A stretch of 58,840 bases of DNA. Source: an uncultured Phascolarctobacterium sp. Its GTDB lineage: Bacteria > Bacillota > Negativicutes > Acidaminococcales > Acidaminococcaceae. Shown here one piece after another: positions 42,415 through 50,616 of the stretch. Position numbers and translations under genes: made by a program. Position 1 is the stretch's first letter, and every line of letters starts with the position of its first letter. The notes under the pieces were generated by a model, which was not told the origin of the DNA, searched no databases, and worked only from the letters and a program-made list of their open reading frames with translations. Where the stretch lies: NCBI RefSeq assembly GCF_900770955.1, contig NZ_CAAGLX010000012.1, positions 1 through 58,840 on the forward strand. Reading direction: 5' to 3'.

Positions 42415-44733
42415 TTATTCCTTGCTGCCTTTCTTAGTTGTAGTAGTTTTTTTCGTTGCAGTTGTTTTCTTTGCAGTAGTAGTTTTTTTAGCTGTAGTCT
42501 TTTTTGTGGCAGTGGTTTTTTTCGCAGCAGTTTTGGTGGTTGCTGCTTTCTTAGCTGTAGTCTTTTTAGCTGCCGTTGCTTTCTTGGCTGCGGTAGTTGC
42601 AGCTTCCGCAGTCTTTGCTGCTGTTGTTTTGGGAGCATATACCGGTCTGGCCTTGGAGCATTCCGGGTTGCTGCAGAACTTGCGCTTGCTGCCGTTACGC
42701 TCTACGTGCTCTACCATCATATGCTTGCATACCGGGCATTCCTCGTTGAGCGGTTTATCCCAGGTGGTGTAATTGCAGTCAGGATATCTTTCGCAGCCAT
42801 AGAATACCTTGCCAGTTTTGCTCTTGCGTTCAAGGATATCAGCGCCACAATCAGGACATTTAACACCAATCGGGTGCAGAATAGGCTTGGTATTGCGGCA
42901 TTTGGGGAAGTTGGGGCAAGCCAGGAACTTGCCGAAGCGTCCCTCGCGAATAACCATCATGGTGCCGTCGTTGCACTTGTCACAGGGTACGTCAGAAACC
43001 TCCAGCGGGATTTCGACAATAGGAATAGCAACGCCAGCGTGGTCCAGATTCTTTTTGAAGGGGCCGTAGAATTCGCTGAGGACCTCGTCCTTAGTATGCT
43101 TCTTTTCGGCAACCTCATCCAGCTTTTCTTCCATCTGGGCGGTGAAGCCGATATTGATGAGTTCCTTGAAGTATTCGGTGAGCATATCCACGGTCATAAT
43201 GCCAAGCTCGGTAACGAGCAGCTTTTTAGCCTCTTTGACTACGTAACCGCGGGTAAGCAGTGTAATGATGGTCGGGGCAAAGGTGCTGGGGCGGCCGATG
43301 CCCTTTTCCTCCAGCTCCTTGATGAGCGTTGCTTCGGTGAAGTGCGCCGGCGGCTCGGTGAAGTGCTGCTCTGCCGGCAGCAGCTTGTAAAGCAGCAGCT
43401 TGGTTCCGGGTTCGATATAAGGAACCTTGGAGTCCTTTTCTTTATCGTCATATTTGCTGTGCAGCTGCAAGAAGCCCGGGAATTTAAGTACGGAGCCTGT
43501 TGCGCGCAGCTGGTAGTCAGCAGCATCAATCGTCAATGTGGTGCTGTCATATACAGCGTCGGTCATCTGGCTGGCAACAACGCGGTTCCAGATGAGCGTA
43601 TACAGCTTCAGCTGGTCGCCGGTGAGGTGCTGCTGCATCTCGGCCGGGGTACGCAGAATGCTGGTAGGACGAATCGCCTCATGCGCGTCCTGCGCATTCT
43701 TTTTGGTGCTGTAATGGTTGGCCTTGGCCGGACAGAACTCGCTGCCAAAATTTTGCTTGATATAGTCGCGGATTTCGTCAACGGCTACGTCTGCCAGACG
43801 CACGGAGTCGGTTCTCATATAGGTAATAAGGCCGACGGAGGTTTTGCCCAGCGATACGCCTTCATAAAGCTGTTGTGCGAGCATCATGGTCTTTTTGGCG
43901 CTGAAGTTGAGCTTTTTGTTGGCCTCCTGCTGCATGGCGGAGGTAGTAAACGGCGGTACGGGGTGACGCTTGCGTTCTTTTTTTACTGCGTCGCTCACGA
44001 TATAATCAGCCTTGGAGAGTGCTTCCTCCGCTGCTCTTGCCTCCTGCTCATTGTGCAGCTCCAGCTTTTTGCCCTTATATTTTACTGCTTCCGCCTCAAA
44101 GAGCTGGCCCTTGCTGCCTTCACGCAGCTTGGCGCTGAGTGTCCAGTATTCTACCGGCACGAAATCTTCGATTTCACGGTCGCGGTCGGCAACAATTTTA
44201 GTTGCAACGGACTGTACGCGGCCGGCGCTGAGGCCCTTGCGGATTTTGCGCCACAGCAGCGGGCTTAGCTGATAGCCTACGATGCGGTCCAAAATGCGGC
44301 GTGCCTGCTGTGCATCAACCATATCCATATCAATGCAGCGCGGATGCTTGATAGCGTCCTTGACAGCGGCAGCGGTAATCTCATGAAATTCAATGCGGCA
44401 GGCAGATGTCGGGTCAATGCCCAGAATAAATGCCAGATGCCAGCTGATTGCTTCACCCTCGCGGTCAGGGTCAGTTGCCAGTAAAACTTTGTCGGCTTTT
44501 TTTGCTTCAGCCTTCAGAGATTTGATTAAATCGCCCTTGCCGCGGATGTTGATATATTTTGGCTCAAATTCGTCTGCATGCTCTTCGTCCGGCAGAAAGG
44601 TTACACCCAGGGTGCTTTTCGGCAGGTCGCGCAGATGTCCCATGGAAGCCTTTACAGTATAGTTTTTGCCTAAAAATTTTTCGATAGTCTTGGATTTCGT
44701 AGGTGATTCCACGATAACCAGAGTCTTTGCCAT
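42415..44733 (-). CDS. topA: DNA topoisomerase I with histone-H1-like tail
   Basis: The 772-aa type IA topoisomerase relaxes negative supercoils. It has a Toprim domain (VIVESPTKSKTIEKFLG at residue 6; ATDPDREGEAISWHLA near 105), the catalytic Tyr in LITYMRTDS (about 306) and three C-terminal C4 zinc ribbons (about 580-690: CDKC...CPNFPKC, CPDC...CERYPDC, CPVC...CSNPEC). The last 70 residues are a low-complexity Lys/Ala/Thr tail of AKK, TAKK and ATKK units, like eukaryotic H1 or mycobacterial tails, which probably adds DNA affinity. Follows dprA by 11 bases. Confidence 0.96.
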   Translation of the reverse strand: MAKTLVIVESPTKSKTIEKFLGKNYTVKASMGHLRDLPKSTLGVTFLPDEEHADEFEPKYINIRGKGDLIKSLKAEAKKADKVLLATDPDREGEAISWHLAFILGIDPTSACRIEFHEITAAAVKDAIKHPRCIDMDMVDAQQARRILDRIVGYQLSPLLWRKIRKGLSAGRVQSVATKIVADRDREIEDFVPVEYWTLSAKLREGSKGQLFEAEAVKYKGKKLELHNEQEARAAEEALSKADYIVSDAVKKERKRHPVPPFTTSAMQQEANKKLNFSAKKTMMLAQQLYEGVSLGKTSVGLITYMRTDSVRLADVAVDEIRDYIKQNFGSEFCPAKANHYSTKKNAQDAHEAIRPTSILRTPAEMQQHLTGDQLKLYTLIWNRVVASQMTDAVYDSTTLTIDAADYQLRATGSVLKFPGFLQLHSKYDDKEKDSKVPYIEPGTKLLLYKLLPAEQHFTEPPAHFTEATLIKELEEKGIGRPSTFAPTIITLLTRGYVVKEAKKLLVTELGIMTVDMLTEYFKELINIGFTAQMEEKLDEVAEKKHTKDEVLSEFYGPFKKNLDHAGVAIPIVEIPLEVSDVPCDKCNDGTMMVIREGRFGKFLACPNFPKCRNTKPILHPIGVKCPDCGADILERKSKTGKVFYGCERYPDCNYTTWDKPLNEECPVCKHMMVEHVERNGSKRKFCSNPECSKARPVYAPKTTAAKTAEAATTAAKKATAAKKTTAKKAATTKTAAKKTTATKKTTAKKTTTAKKTTATKKTTTTKKGSKE

Positions 44734-44744
44734 TTGTGTTCCTC

Positions 44745-45869
44745 CTACTTACGGTAGTAACGCTGTGCCTGGTCTGTAGCCACCAGCCCGGCAGCCTGCA
44801 GGTCAAGCAGCTCCATGCTCACGGCAGCAAAAGCAACTTCGCTCTGCTCCGTCAGCTTTTCTAAAGAAAGCGCCCCTGCCTGCAATAGTGCCAGCAGCTT
44901 CGCTCCTAATTCTGTTGTGACCGGTGCTGGTGCAGGCTTTGGCTCCTGCGGTGCACAGTCAAAAATACTCGGCTGGGTTATGCGGCGGTTCATTGCCTGC
45001 TGCCAGCTTCTTTTATCGTCTAAAATATCCTGTGGCATATCCACCAGCTTGGCACCGGTACGGATAAGCTCGTGACAGCCTATACTGCTGCCGTCGAAAA
45101 TATTCCCCGGTACGCAATATACCTCGCGCCCCTCATCGGCAGCAATGTTCGCTGTAATTACAGCGCCGCTGCGCTTGCCTGCCTCTGCTACCAGTACGGC
45201 CTGCGACAGACCGACGATGATGCGGTTGCGCGCAGGAAAGTTGGCCGCTATGGGCGGTACTCCCGGCGGATATTCCGACACGAGCGCGCCGCGTTCGGCA
45301 ATGCGGGCGAACAGTCTGGCGTTTTCCGGCGGATAGGCAATATCCAGCCCACAGCCAAGCACCGCCACCGTCATTCCTCCGGCCTGCAGGCAGGCCTCGT
45401 GCGCCGCCGTGTCAATGCCCTTGGCACCGCCGCTGATGATGGGTATGCCTTCGCGCGTCATCGCCTGCGCAAAGCAGGCAGCAGCACGCACACCGTATTC
45501 CGTGCAGCGCCGTGAGCCGACTATAGCCAAGGCGTAGGGTGCCTGCGGCAGCTCGCCCTTGACATAGAGCACCAAAGGCTTGTCGCTCAGGTTTTGCAGG
45601 CTCTGTGGATAAGCAGCGTCCGTATACGCCAAGAGCTTCACGCCGTTATGACGGCAGAAGTAATCAATCTTTGCTATCATACGTGCATCGCGATTGTTGA
45701 TAAAATTGTGAATTGCATTCGGCGTGCAAAGTCCTGTCGCTGTAAGCGTGGCAGCATCAGCCTCAAAAACAGCGCGGGCACTGCCCAAAGCGTTGATTAA
45801 AGCAGGGATTCTGCTGCGTCCCAAACCGGGGACAACAGCGCAGATTGCAGCAAGATATAAGGTATCCAT
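44745..45869 (-). CDS. dprA: DprA/Smf, DNA processing protein
   Basis: DprA loads RecA on incoming single-stranded DNA during transformation. The 374-aa protein has an N-terminal SAM-like helical region, the Rossmann-type DprA core (VGSRRCTEYG about 116; SGGAKGIDTAAH about 148; VLGCGLDIAYP; FPARNRIIVGLSQAVLVAEA about 220) and a C-terminal winged-helix segment (about 310-374). Start 45869 gives the MDTLYLAA N-terminus with GGAGGAG upstream. A longer frame with ATG 45926 has no site. It is the first gene of dprA-topA-trmFO. Confidence 0.95.
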   Translation of the reverse strand: MDTLYLAAICAVVPGLGRSRIPALINALGSARAVFEADAATLTATGLCTPNAIHNFINNRDARMIAKIDYFCRHNGVKLLAYTDAAYPQSLQNLSDKPLVLYVKGELPQAPYALAIVGSRRCTEYGVRAAACFAQAMTREGIPIISGGAKGIDTAAHEACLQAGGMTVAVLGCGLDIAYPPENARLFARIAERGALVSEYPPGVPPIAANFPARNRIIVGLSQAVLVAEAGKRSGAVITANIAADEGREVYCVPGNIFDGSSIGCHELIRTGAKLVDMPQDILDDKRSWQQAMNRRITQPSIFDCAPQEPKPAPAPVTTELGAKLLALLQAGALSLEKLTEQSEVAFAAVSMELLDLQAAGLVATDQAQRYYRK

Positions 45870-46084
45870 AAGGTCACACTCCTCCTGTTTTCCATACATG
45901 ATTATGCAGTCAGAGCGGAACTTCATGCCACAGCCTTCATAATATGCGATTTTCTTACATTATAATGATGAAATTCGTATTGGTCAAGTAAATTAATTAT
46001 ACAATAGAAGAAAGTATCAGCAAATTGTCCGTAAAATGTCGCACAAAATCTTTCACAAGGTGCGCCGAAATTGCCTTGCAGACA

Positions 46085-46118
46085 TCAAAAAGGACTCCCT
46101 CATGCGAAGGAGTCCGGT
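46085..46118 (-). terminator. Terminator of the MGDG-synthase-like gene
   Basis: GGACTCC / GGAGTCC with a 9-base loop. On the minus strand TTTTTGATG follows. Confidence 0.8.
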
Positions 46119-46120
46119 AA

Positions 46121-47221
46121 TTATTTTTGCAGTCTTTGCATTACGTAGTCAACAATCTGCTGTGCTGCCAAAGGATGTGCGTGTTCACTGTATGCTGCTG
46201 TTTCAACGGAGCTGGCCGTACTGCTTTTGATATGCTGCACCAGCTCGTCGGTAGAGCGTGCCACCAGAGCGCCGCAATACTGCTGCAAAAAGGCTGCGTT
46301 GCCCTCCTCCTGCCCTGGCAGCGGCTTGTAAATCAACAGGTCCAGTCCGCTCGCCAGTACTTCGGAAGAAGTCAGACCGCCGGCCTTGGTGATAATCATA
46401 TCAGCGCCTGCCATAAGCTGCGGCACGTCCTTGCGGAAGCCGTAGATTTCGGCCGTAGCGCCGTATTTGGCTTGCAGCCTTGCGGCCAACGCCTCGTTAT
46501 GGCCGGTAACAGCAACAACGCGCAGGTTTTTCAGAGCGGCGCGCTGCAGCGCCGTGATAATTTCCGCCATAGGCAGCAGGCCCTCGCCACCGCCCATTAA
46601 AAGGCAGACGCGTTCGTTTTCGTCCCAGCCGAAGAACTCGCGGCATTTCTGCTTGTCATGCTTAATCATAAACTGCTGGCGCACGGGAATGCCCGTAGCC
46701 TGAATGTCAGCAGTTGTTTTCAGCTTATCACGCAGGAGCTCGTCGGCGATAAAGTACGTGTCCACGCCGTCGCAAACCCACCAGCGATGAATCGTAAAGT
46801 CGGTTACTACGGCGCCGAGCCAAAGACCGGGATGCTGCTTTTTGTAATAGCTGATAATGCCTGCGGGCGTAGCGTGGGTAGCAATGACGGCATCAGGCTG
46901 CACGCTGCGCAGGTAGCTGCCGCCTAAGCATGCCAGCAGGCGGTTTAACAGCTCACGCAGCCACAGGGAGCCGCCCTGCTTATTGCCCCAGGTGTAGGCC
47001 AGCTTGTAAAGCCACGGGCAGCATTTTAAAATCCCCAGGTAGGTGCCTAAAAAGGCCTTGCCCAGAAACTGCGGGAAGAAGTCAAAGATGTTGCCGTGGA
47101 TGACCTCAACCTCCGGACGGTCGGCAAAGGCCTGCTCCAGCGCTTCGGCTGCCAGCCTGTGTCCGGAGCCTATGGGTGCCGAAAGCAGGAGCACGGTATA
47201 TTTTTTTCGTGTTTTTTGCAT
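46121..47221 (-). CDS. MGDG-synthase/UgtP-family glycosyltransferase (glycolipid synthesis)
   Basis: The 366-aa GT-B protein has the MGDG_synth N-terminus LLLSAPIGSGHRLAAEALEQAF (about residue 10) and a C-terminal nucleotide-sugar site: LLMGGGEGL (about 207), ITKAGGLTSSEVLASGLDLLIYKPLPGQE (about 280-310). It probably transfers a hexose (or GlcNAc) to diacylglycerol or a related lipid at the cytosolic membrane face. ATG 47221 follows GATGGTGAT. An ATG 4 codons earlier has no site. It stands alone between two strong signals. Confidence 0.88.
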   Translation of the reverse strand: MQKTRKKYTVLLLSAPIGSGHRLAAEALEQAFADRPEVEVIHGNIFDFFPQFLGKAFLGTYLGILKCCPWLYKLAYTWGNKQGGSLWLRELLNRLLACLGGSYLRSVQPDAVIATHATPAGIISYYKKQHPGLWLGAVVTDFTIHRWWVCDGVDTYFIADELLRDKLKTTADIQATGIPVRQQFMIKHDKQKCREFFGWDENERVCLLMGGGEGLLPMAEIITALQRAALKNLRVVAVTGHNEALAARLQAKYGATAEIYGFRKDVPQLMAGADMIITKAGGLTSSEVLASGLDLLIYKPLPGQEEGNAAFLQQYCGALVARSTDELVQHIKSSTASSVETAAYSEHAHPLAAQQIVDYVMQRLQK

Positions 47222-47283
47222 ATGTATCACCATCTATATTGTGTCTGAAATATAGCGAAACGGAATTTTTTTTGCGAAAAGAC

Positions 47284-47312
47284 TTGCTAACATAGCCTTT
47301 ATATTGTATCAT
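47284..47312 (+). promoter_or_regulatory. Promoter of the nicotinate phosphoribosyltransferase gene
   Basis: TTGCTA at 47284-47289, 17-bp spacer, TATCAT at 47307-47312. Confidence 0.6.
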
Positions 47313-47387
47313 ATTTTTAACTACAATCAATAGTTAATGTTCTTGCGAAACGTAAAATTCGTGAGAAATTTTTGGGAGGCTCATCAA

Positions 47388-48440
47388 ATGACTACTAGAA
47401 GACCTGTTGAAAGCTTTAGCTTTCCTGTAGAAAAAATTAAAGAAGGTTATTATACTGACGCATATTTTATTCGTTCCGAAGAGATTTTAAACGGTGATAA
47501 TTACCATCCGCGTGTGCTGATGCAGGTGTTCGCCCGTGATCATGTTGTTGTTTGCGGTACAGATGAGGTTATTGCCTTAATCCGTCAATGCGCTTTCCAC
47601 CCGGAAACCATCGAGATTCATTCTCTGCGTGACGGCGAAGAGGTTGACGAATGGGAAACCGTTATGACTATCGAAGGCGATTACGCTGACTTTGCGCATC
47701 TGGAAACCCTTTATCTGGGTATTTTGGCACGCCAGAGCCGCATTGCTACCAATGTTCGCAGCGTAGTGAAGGCTGCCAACGGCAAGCCGGTGCTTTTCTT
47801 CCCTGCACGCTATGATATTTACCAGACTCAGGAATCCGACGGCTATGCAGCTTTTGTAGGCGGCATCAAAGGCTTCTCTACTGATGCCAACGCTCTGGCA
47901 GCAGGCGGCAAGGGCTTGGGCACTATCCCCCATGCATTGATTGCTTCTTATAAGGGTGATACTGTTGCTGCTACTGAAGCTTTTGATAAATATGTTGACC
48001 CGTCTGTTGCACGTATCGCTTTGGTTGACTTTGACAATGACTGCGTAAACACTTCTCTGGCTGTTGCCCGCAAGCTGGGCAAAAAGCTCGCAGGTGTGCG
48101 CCTGGATACCTCCGGCAGCATGGTTGACAAGAGCCTGTGGACTCAAATTGGTACCTTTAAGCCGACTGGCGTTTGCAAGGAGCTTGTTTGCAATGTTCGC
48201 CGCGCGCTGGATGCCGAAGGCTTCAACCACGTTAAGATTATCGTTTCCGGCGGCTTTGACGCTGAGCGCGTAGCAGCCTTTGAGGAAATGGGTGTGCCTG
48301 TTGATACCTATGCGGTAGGCTCTGCTTTCTTCGACGGCAATATCAACTATACTGCTGATATCGTTAAGGTTGACGGCAAGGACTGCGCTAAGGCCGGCCG
48401 TAAATACAATCCTAACCCCAAAATGGAGCTTGTGAAATAA
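47388..48440 (+). CDS. pncB: Nicotinate phosphoribosyltransferase
   Basis: This NAD-salvage enzyme joins nicotinate and PRPP to nicotinate mononucleotide. The 350-aa short form has FSFPVEKIKEGYYTDAYFIRSEEIL at the N-terminus, a phosphoribosyl-binding barrel with DNDCVNTSLAVARKLG, AGVRLDTSGSM (about 235) and IIVSGGFDAERV (about 285). ATG 47388 has GGGAGG 8 bases upstream. An upstream in-frame ATG lies over the promoter side and has no site. Confidence 0.92.
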   Translation: MTTRRPVESFSFPVEKIKEGYYTDAYFIRSEEILNGDNYHPRVLMQVFARDHVVVCGTDEVIALIRQCAFHPETIEIHSLRDGEEVDEWETVMTIEGDYADFAHLETLYLGILARQSRIATNVRSVVKAANGKPVLFFPARYDIYQTQESDGYAAFVGGIKGFSTDANALAAGGKGLGTIPHALIASYKGDTVAATEAFDKYVDPSVARIALVDFDNDCVNTSLAVARKLGKKLAGVRLDTSGSMVDKSLWTQIGTFKPTGVCKELVCNVRRALDAEGFNHVKIIVSGGFDAERVAAFEEMGVPVDTYAVGSAFFDGNINYTADIVKVDGKDCAKAGRKYNPNPKMELVK

Positions 48441-48453
48441 TTTGCGACAATGA

Positions 48454-48487
48454 GGTTGCAGTGCGAAAGTACTGCAGCCTTTTTTAC
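48454..48487 (+). terminator. Terminator of pncB
   Basis: GGTTGCAGTGC / GTACTGCAGCC with a GAAA loop and two G-U pairs, followed by six T. Confidence 0.87.
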
Positions 48488-48532
48488 TACATAAATAAAG
48501 GAAATGTGAGCTTTAGCAAGAATCTTTACTAC

Positions 48533-48733
48533 GGGAAATATAATGTCCCTCCGGTCAGAAAAAATTACGGTCACTCATTTCGTGTGGAACCAAGACGAAG
48601 CGGCGCAAAACTCGCGCTAAGCTAAGAGATATTGCAATATAAGTCTGTGTAGCGCTCAGACAATGCGCCTCTTCTGTGGTTCCAGACACTTATTCGCTGT
48701 AATTTTTATTCCCTACGCGACATTCCATTTCCC
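48533..48733. repeat. 201-bp long imperfect palindrome (MITE-like or structured RNA)
   Basis: The two ends are inverted copies: GGGAAATATAATGTC at 48533-48547 and its near complement ending ATTTCCC at 48719-48733. Moving inward, AAAAATTACGG (48560) pairs with CTGTAATTTTT (48698), GTGTGGAACCA (48582) with TGGTTCCAGACAC (48677), and GGCGC (48602) with GCGCC (48665). The centre is the 12-bp palindrome ATATTGCAATAT (48629-48640). The whole stretch folds into one hairpin of about 95 bp with small bulges. TA flanks both ends. No frame in it codes for a protein. Confidence 0.7.
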
Positions 48734-48805
48734 TATGCATACCTTATAATTTTAATACTGTTTATATCTAAAGCAATTTCTTATATATGCAAAGGAGAAT
48801 TCACC

Positions 48806-50032
48806 ATGTCATTGAATACAACTCCCGCTGCCGAACGTGTGCACATAGGCATTTTCGGTAAGCGTAACGCCGGCAAGTCCAGTCTGATTAACGCTATCAC
48901 CAGTCAGGAGCTTGCCATTGTAAGTGAAGAAAAGGGCACTACGACAGACCCTGTATATAAGGCTATGGAGCTTTTGCCCCTCGGCCCCGTAATGATTATC
49001 GACACCCCCGGCCTTGACGATGAGGGCGAGCTGGGCGCGCAGCGCATTGCCAAGGCCCAGCAGGTGCTTAACAAGTGCGACATAGCTTTGCTCGTAGTAG
49101 ACGCCAGCGTAGGCATTGGTGAGGCAGATAAGGCGCTGTGGCAGCAGCTGCAGGCGAAAAAGCTGCCTTCCATCCTTGTATTGAACAAGGTAGAGCTGCT
49201 GGACGAAATGCGCCAGGCACTGCTCACCATGGAGGCAATGAAGCTCACGAAGCAATGCTTCCTCGTCAGCGCCCTTGCCAACCGCAACATCAACGAGCTG
49301 AAGGAGGCCATCGCCGCTCTGCGCCCGCATGAGGTTGAACGCCAGCTGCTCGGCGATCTGATTAAGCCCTGCGACATCGTAGTGCTGGTAACGCCGATTG
49401 ACAGCGCCGCACCCAAGGGCAGGCTCATCCTGCCACAGCAGCAGGTCCTGCGTAACGTGCTCGATAACAAGGGCATTGCCGTAACCGTGCAGGAAAGCGA
49501 GCTGGCGGAAGCACTGGCACGACTCGCCTTCCCGCCAAAGCTCGTCGTAACCGACAGCCAGGCCTTCGGCGCAGTCAGCAAAATTGTGCCGCCCACCATT
49601 CCGCTCACCTCCTTCTCCATCCTCATGGCGCGCTACAAGGGCACGCTCAGCTCAGCCGTAGAGGCTGTGCGTGTGCTCGATAAGCTGCAGGATGGCGATA
49701 AAGTGCTCATCAGCGAGGGCTGCACGCACCACCGCCAATGTCAGGACATCGGCACAGTGAAGCTCCCCGGCTGGATTCGCAGCTTCACTAAAGCGGAGCC
49801 TGAATTCTGCTTCAGCAGCGGCACGGAATTCCCCGAGGACTTGTCGCAATATAAGCTCGTAGTGCATTGCGGCGGTTGCATGCTCAACGAGCGCGAAATG
49901 CAAAGCCGCAGCGAGCGCGCAGCGGCGCAGAACGTGCCCATGACCAACTACGGCATTGCCATTGCCTATATGCACGGCATTTTAAAGCGCAGCGTCGCTC
50001 CCCTGCCGGATATTGCCAAGCTACTGGAGTAA
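48806..50032 (+). CDS. hydF: HydF, [FeFe]-hydrogenase H-cluster maturation GTPase
   Basis: HydF is the scaffold that carries the 2Fe precursor made by HydE and HydG and passes it to HydA. At 408 aa it has a TrmE-type GTPase domain (GKRNAGKSSLINA about residue 18; IDTPGLDDEGE; LNKVELLD), a dimerisation domain (about 180-280) and the Fe-S ligands CTH (about 308) and HCGGC (about 353). AAAGGAG precedes the ATG. hydE, hydG and the hydrogenase are not in this window. GC content is noticeably higher than in the island that follows. Confidence 0.95.
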   Translation: MSLNTTPAAERVHIGIFGKRNAGKSSLINAITSQELAIVSEEKGTTTDPVYKAMELLPLGPVMIIDTPGLDDEGELGAQRIAKAQQVLNKCDIALLVVDASVGIGEADKALWQQLQAKKLPSILVLNKVELLDEMRQALLTMEAMKLTKQCFLVSALANRNINELKEAIAALRPHEVERQLLGDLIKPCDIVVLVTPIDSAAPKGRLILPQQQVLRNVLDNKGIAVTVQESELAEALARLAFPPKLVVTDSQAFGAVSKIVPPTIPLTSFSILMARYKGTLSSAVEAVRVLDKLQDGDKVLISEGCTHHRQCQDIGTVKLPGWIRSFTKAEPEFCFSSGTEFPEDLSQYKLVVHCGGCMLNEREMQSRSERAAAQNVPMTNYGIAIAYMHGILKRSVAPLPDIAKLLE

Positions 50033-50073
50033 TTTCACAAAAATATAAGCAAGAGAAAGTGAGGGTATGAACC

Positions 50074-50343
50074 ATGCAAGGCATTTTATATTATTACCTG
50101 GTTTTCATTAACTGCACAGCCTTTATTGTCTACGGCGCAGATAAAGCCTTCGCCAAGCTGCACCGCTGGCGTGTGCCGGAAATCGTGCTGCTGTTTTTGG
50201 CAGCGCTTGGCGGCAGCGCAGGCGCGTTTATTGCCATGCAGCTTTTCCGTCATAAGACTATGCATTTTAAGTTCATGTTTGGCGTACCTCTCATCTTCTT
50301 CCTGCAGGTGGCACTTGTCAGCTATTTCTTCTATAAGGGCTGA
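50074..50343 (+). CDS. DUF1294 small membrane protein
   Basis: The 89-aa protein has three hydrophobic segments. The family motif is seen as YGADKAFAKLHRWRVPEIVLL, then LAALGGSAGAFIAMQLFRHKTMHFKF (about residues 20-68). Function is not established. AGAAAGTGAGGG lies upstream of the ATG. It ends 9 bases before the CCGTAC repeat cluster that begins the accessory island. Confidence 0.87.
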   Translation: MQGILYYYLVFINCTAFIVYGADKAFAKLHRWRVPEIVLLFLAALGGSAGAFIAMQLFRHKTMHFKFMFGVPLIFFLQVALVSYFFYKG

Positions 50344-50352
50344 GTGCTCGCT

Positions 50353-50440
50353 AAAAACCGTACAAACCGTACAAAACCGTACAAACCCTTGCTGCATGCG
50401 GCTTTGGGGCTGTACGGTTTTATTTGTTGTGTACGGTTTT
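50353..50440. repeat. CCGTAC repeat cluster, left copy
   Basis: Three direct copies of CCGTACAAA(A) start at 50358, 50367 and 50377. After a 29-base spacer two inverted copies (GTACGG) follow at 50412 and 50431. The block can form alternative hairpins. A similar block in opposite orientation lies at 54733-54797, at the other edge of the island. Confidence 0.75.
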
Positions 50441-50616
50441 ATTTTCTTAATCTGTCGCACAGTGGCAGTAATTCCTCCAGACGTGCGACGATGCGTTTTT
50501 GCTCTGCAAGCGGAGTGAATAATAAATTTGTCATAGTTTCTGTTCCGACTCTAGGAATTTTTACTCCATATGTTACTGAATTGATTGTAAAGTCTACATT
50601 TGATCCAAGCCGATAC
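50439..50616 (-). pseudogene. hsdS: hsdS remnant (C-terminal end of a type I restriction specificity subunit)
   Basis: After the DUF262 stop, a different minus-strand frame is open down to TAA at 50441-50439 and encodes about 58 residues. They include YGVKIPRVGTETM and PLAEQKRIVARLEELLPLCD, the conserved end of HsdS after the second target-recognition domain. There is no start codon or ribosome-binding site at its head, so this is a leftover of a deleted or rearranged type I system. Its stop lies against the innermost inverted CCGTAC copy. Confidence 0.8.

Noticed and set aside
41434..44268. 944-codon open frame on the + strand
   Set aside because: It is the antisense shadow of trmFO and topA, both of which have full conserved motifs and ribosome-binding sites.
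50353..50440. CRISPR array
   Set aside because: The repeated unit is only about 9 bases with no regular unique spacers, and no cas genes are nearby.
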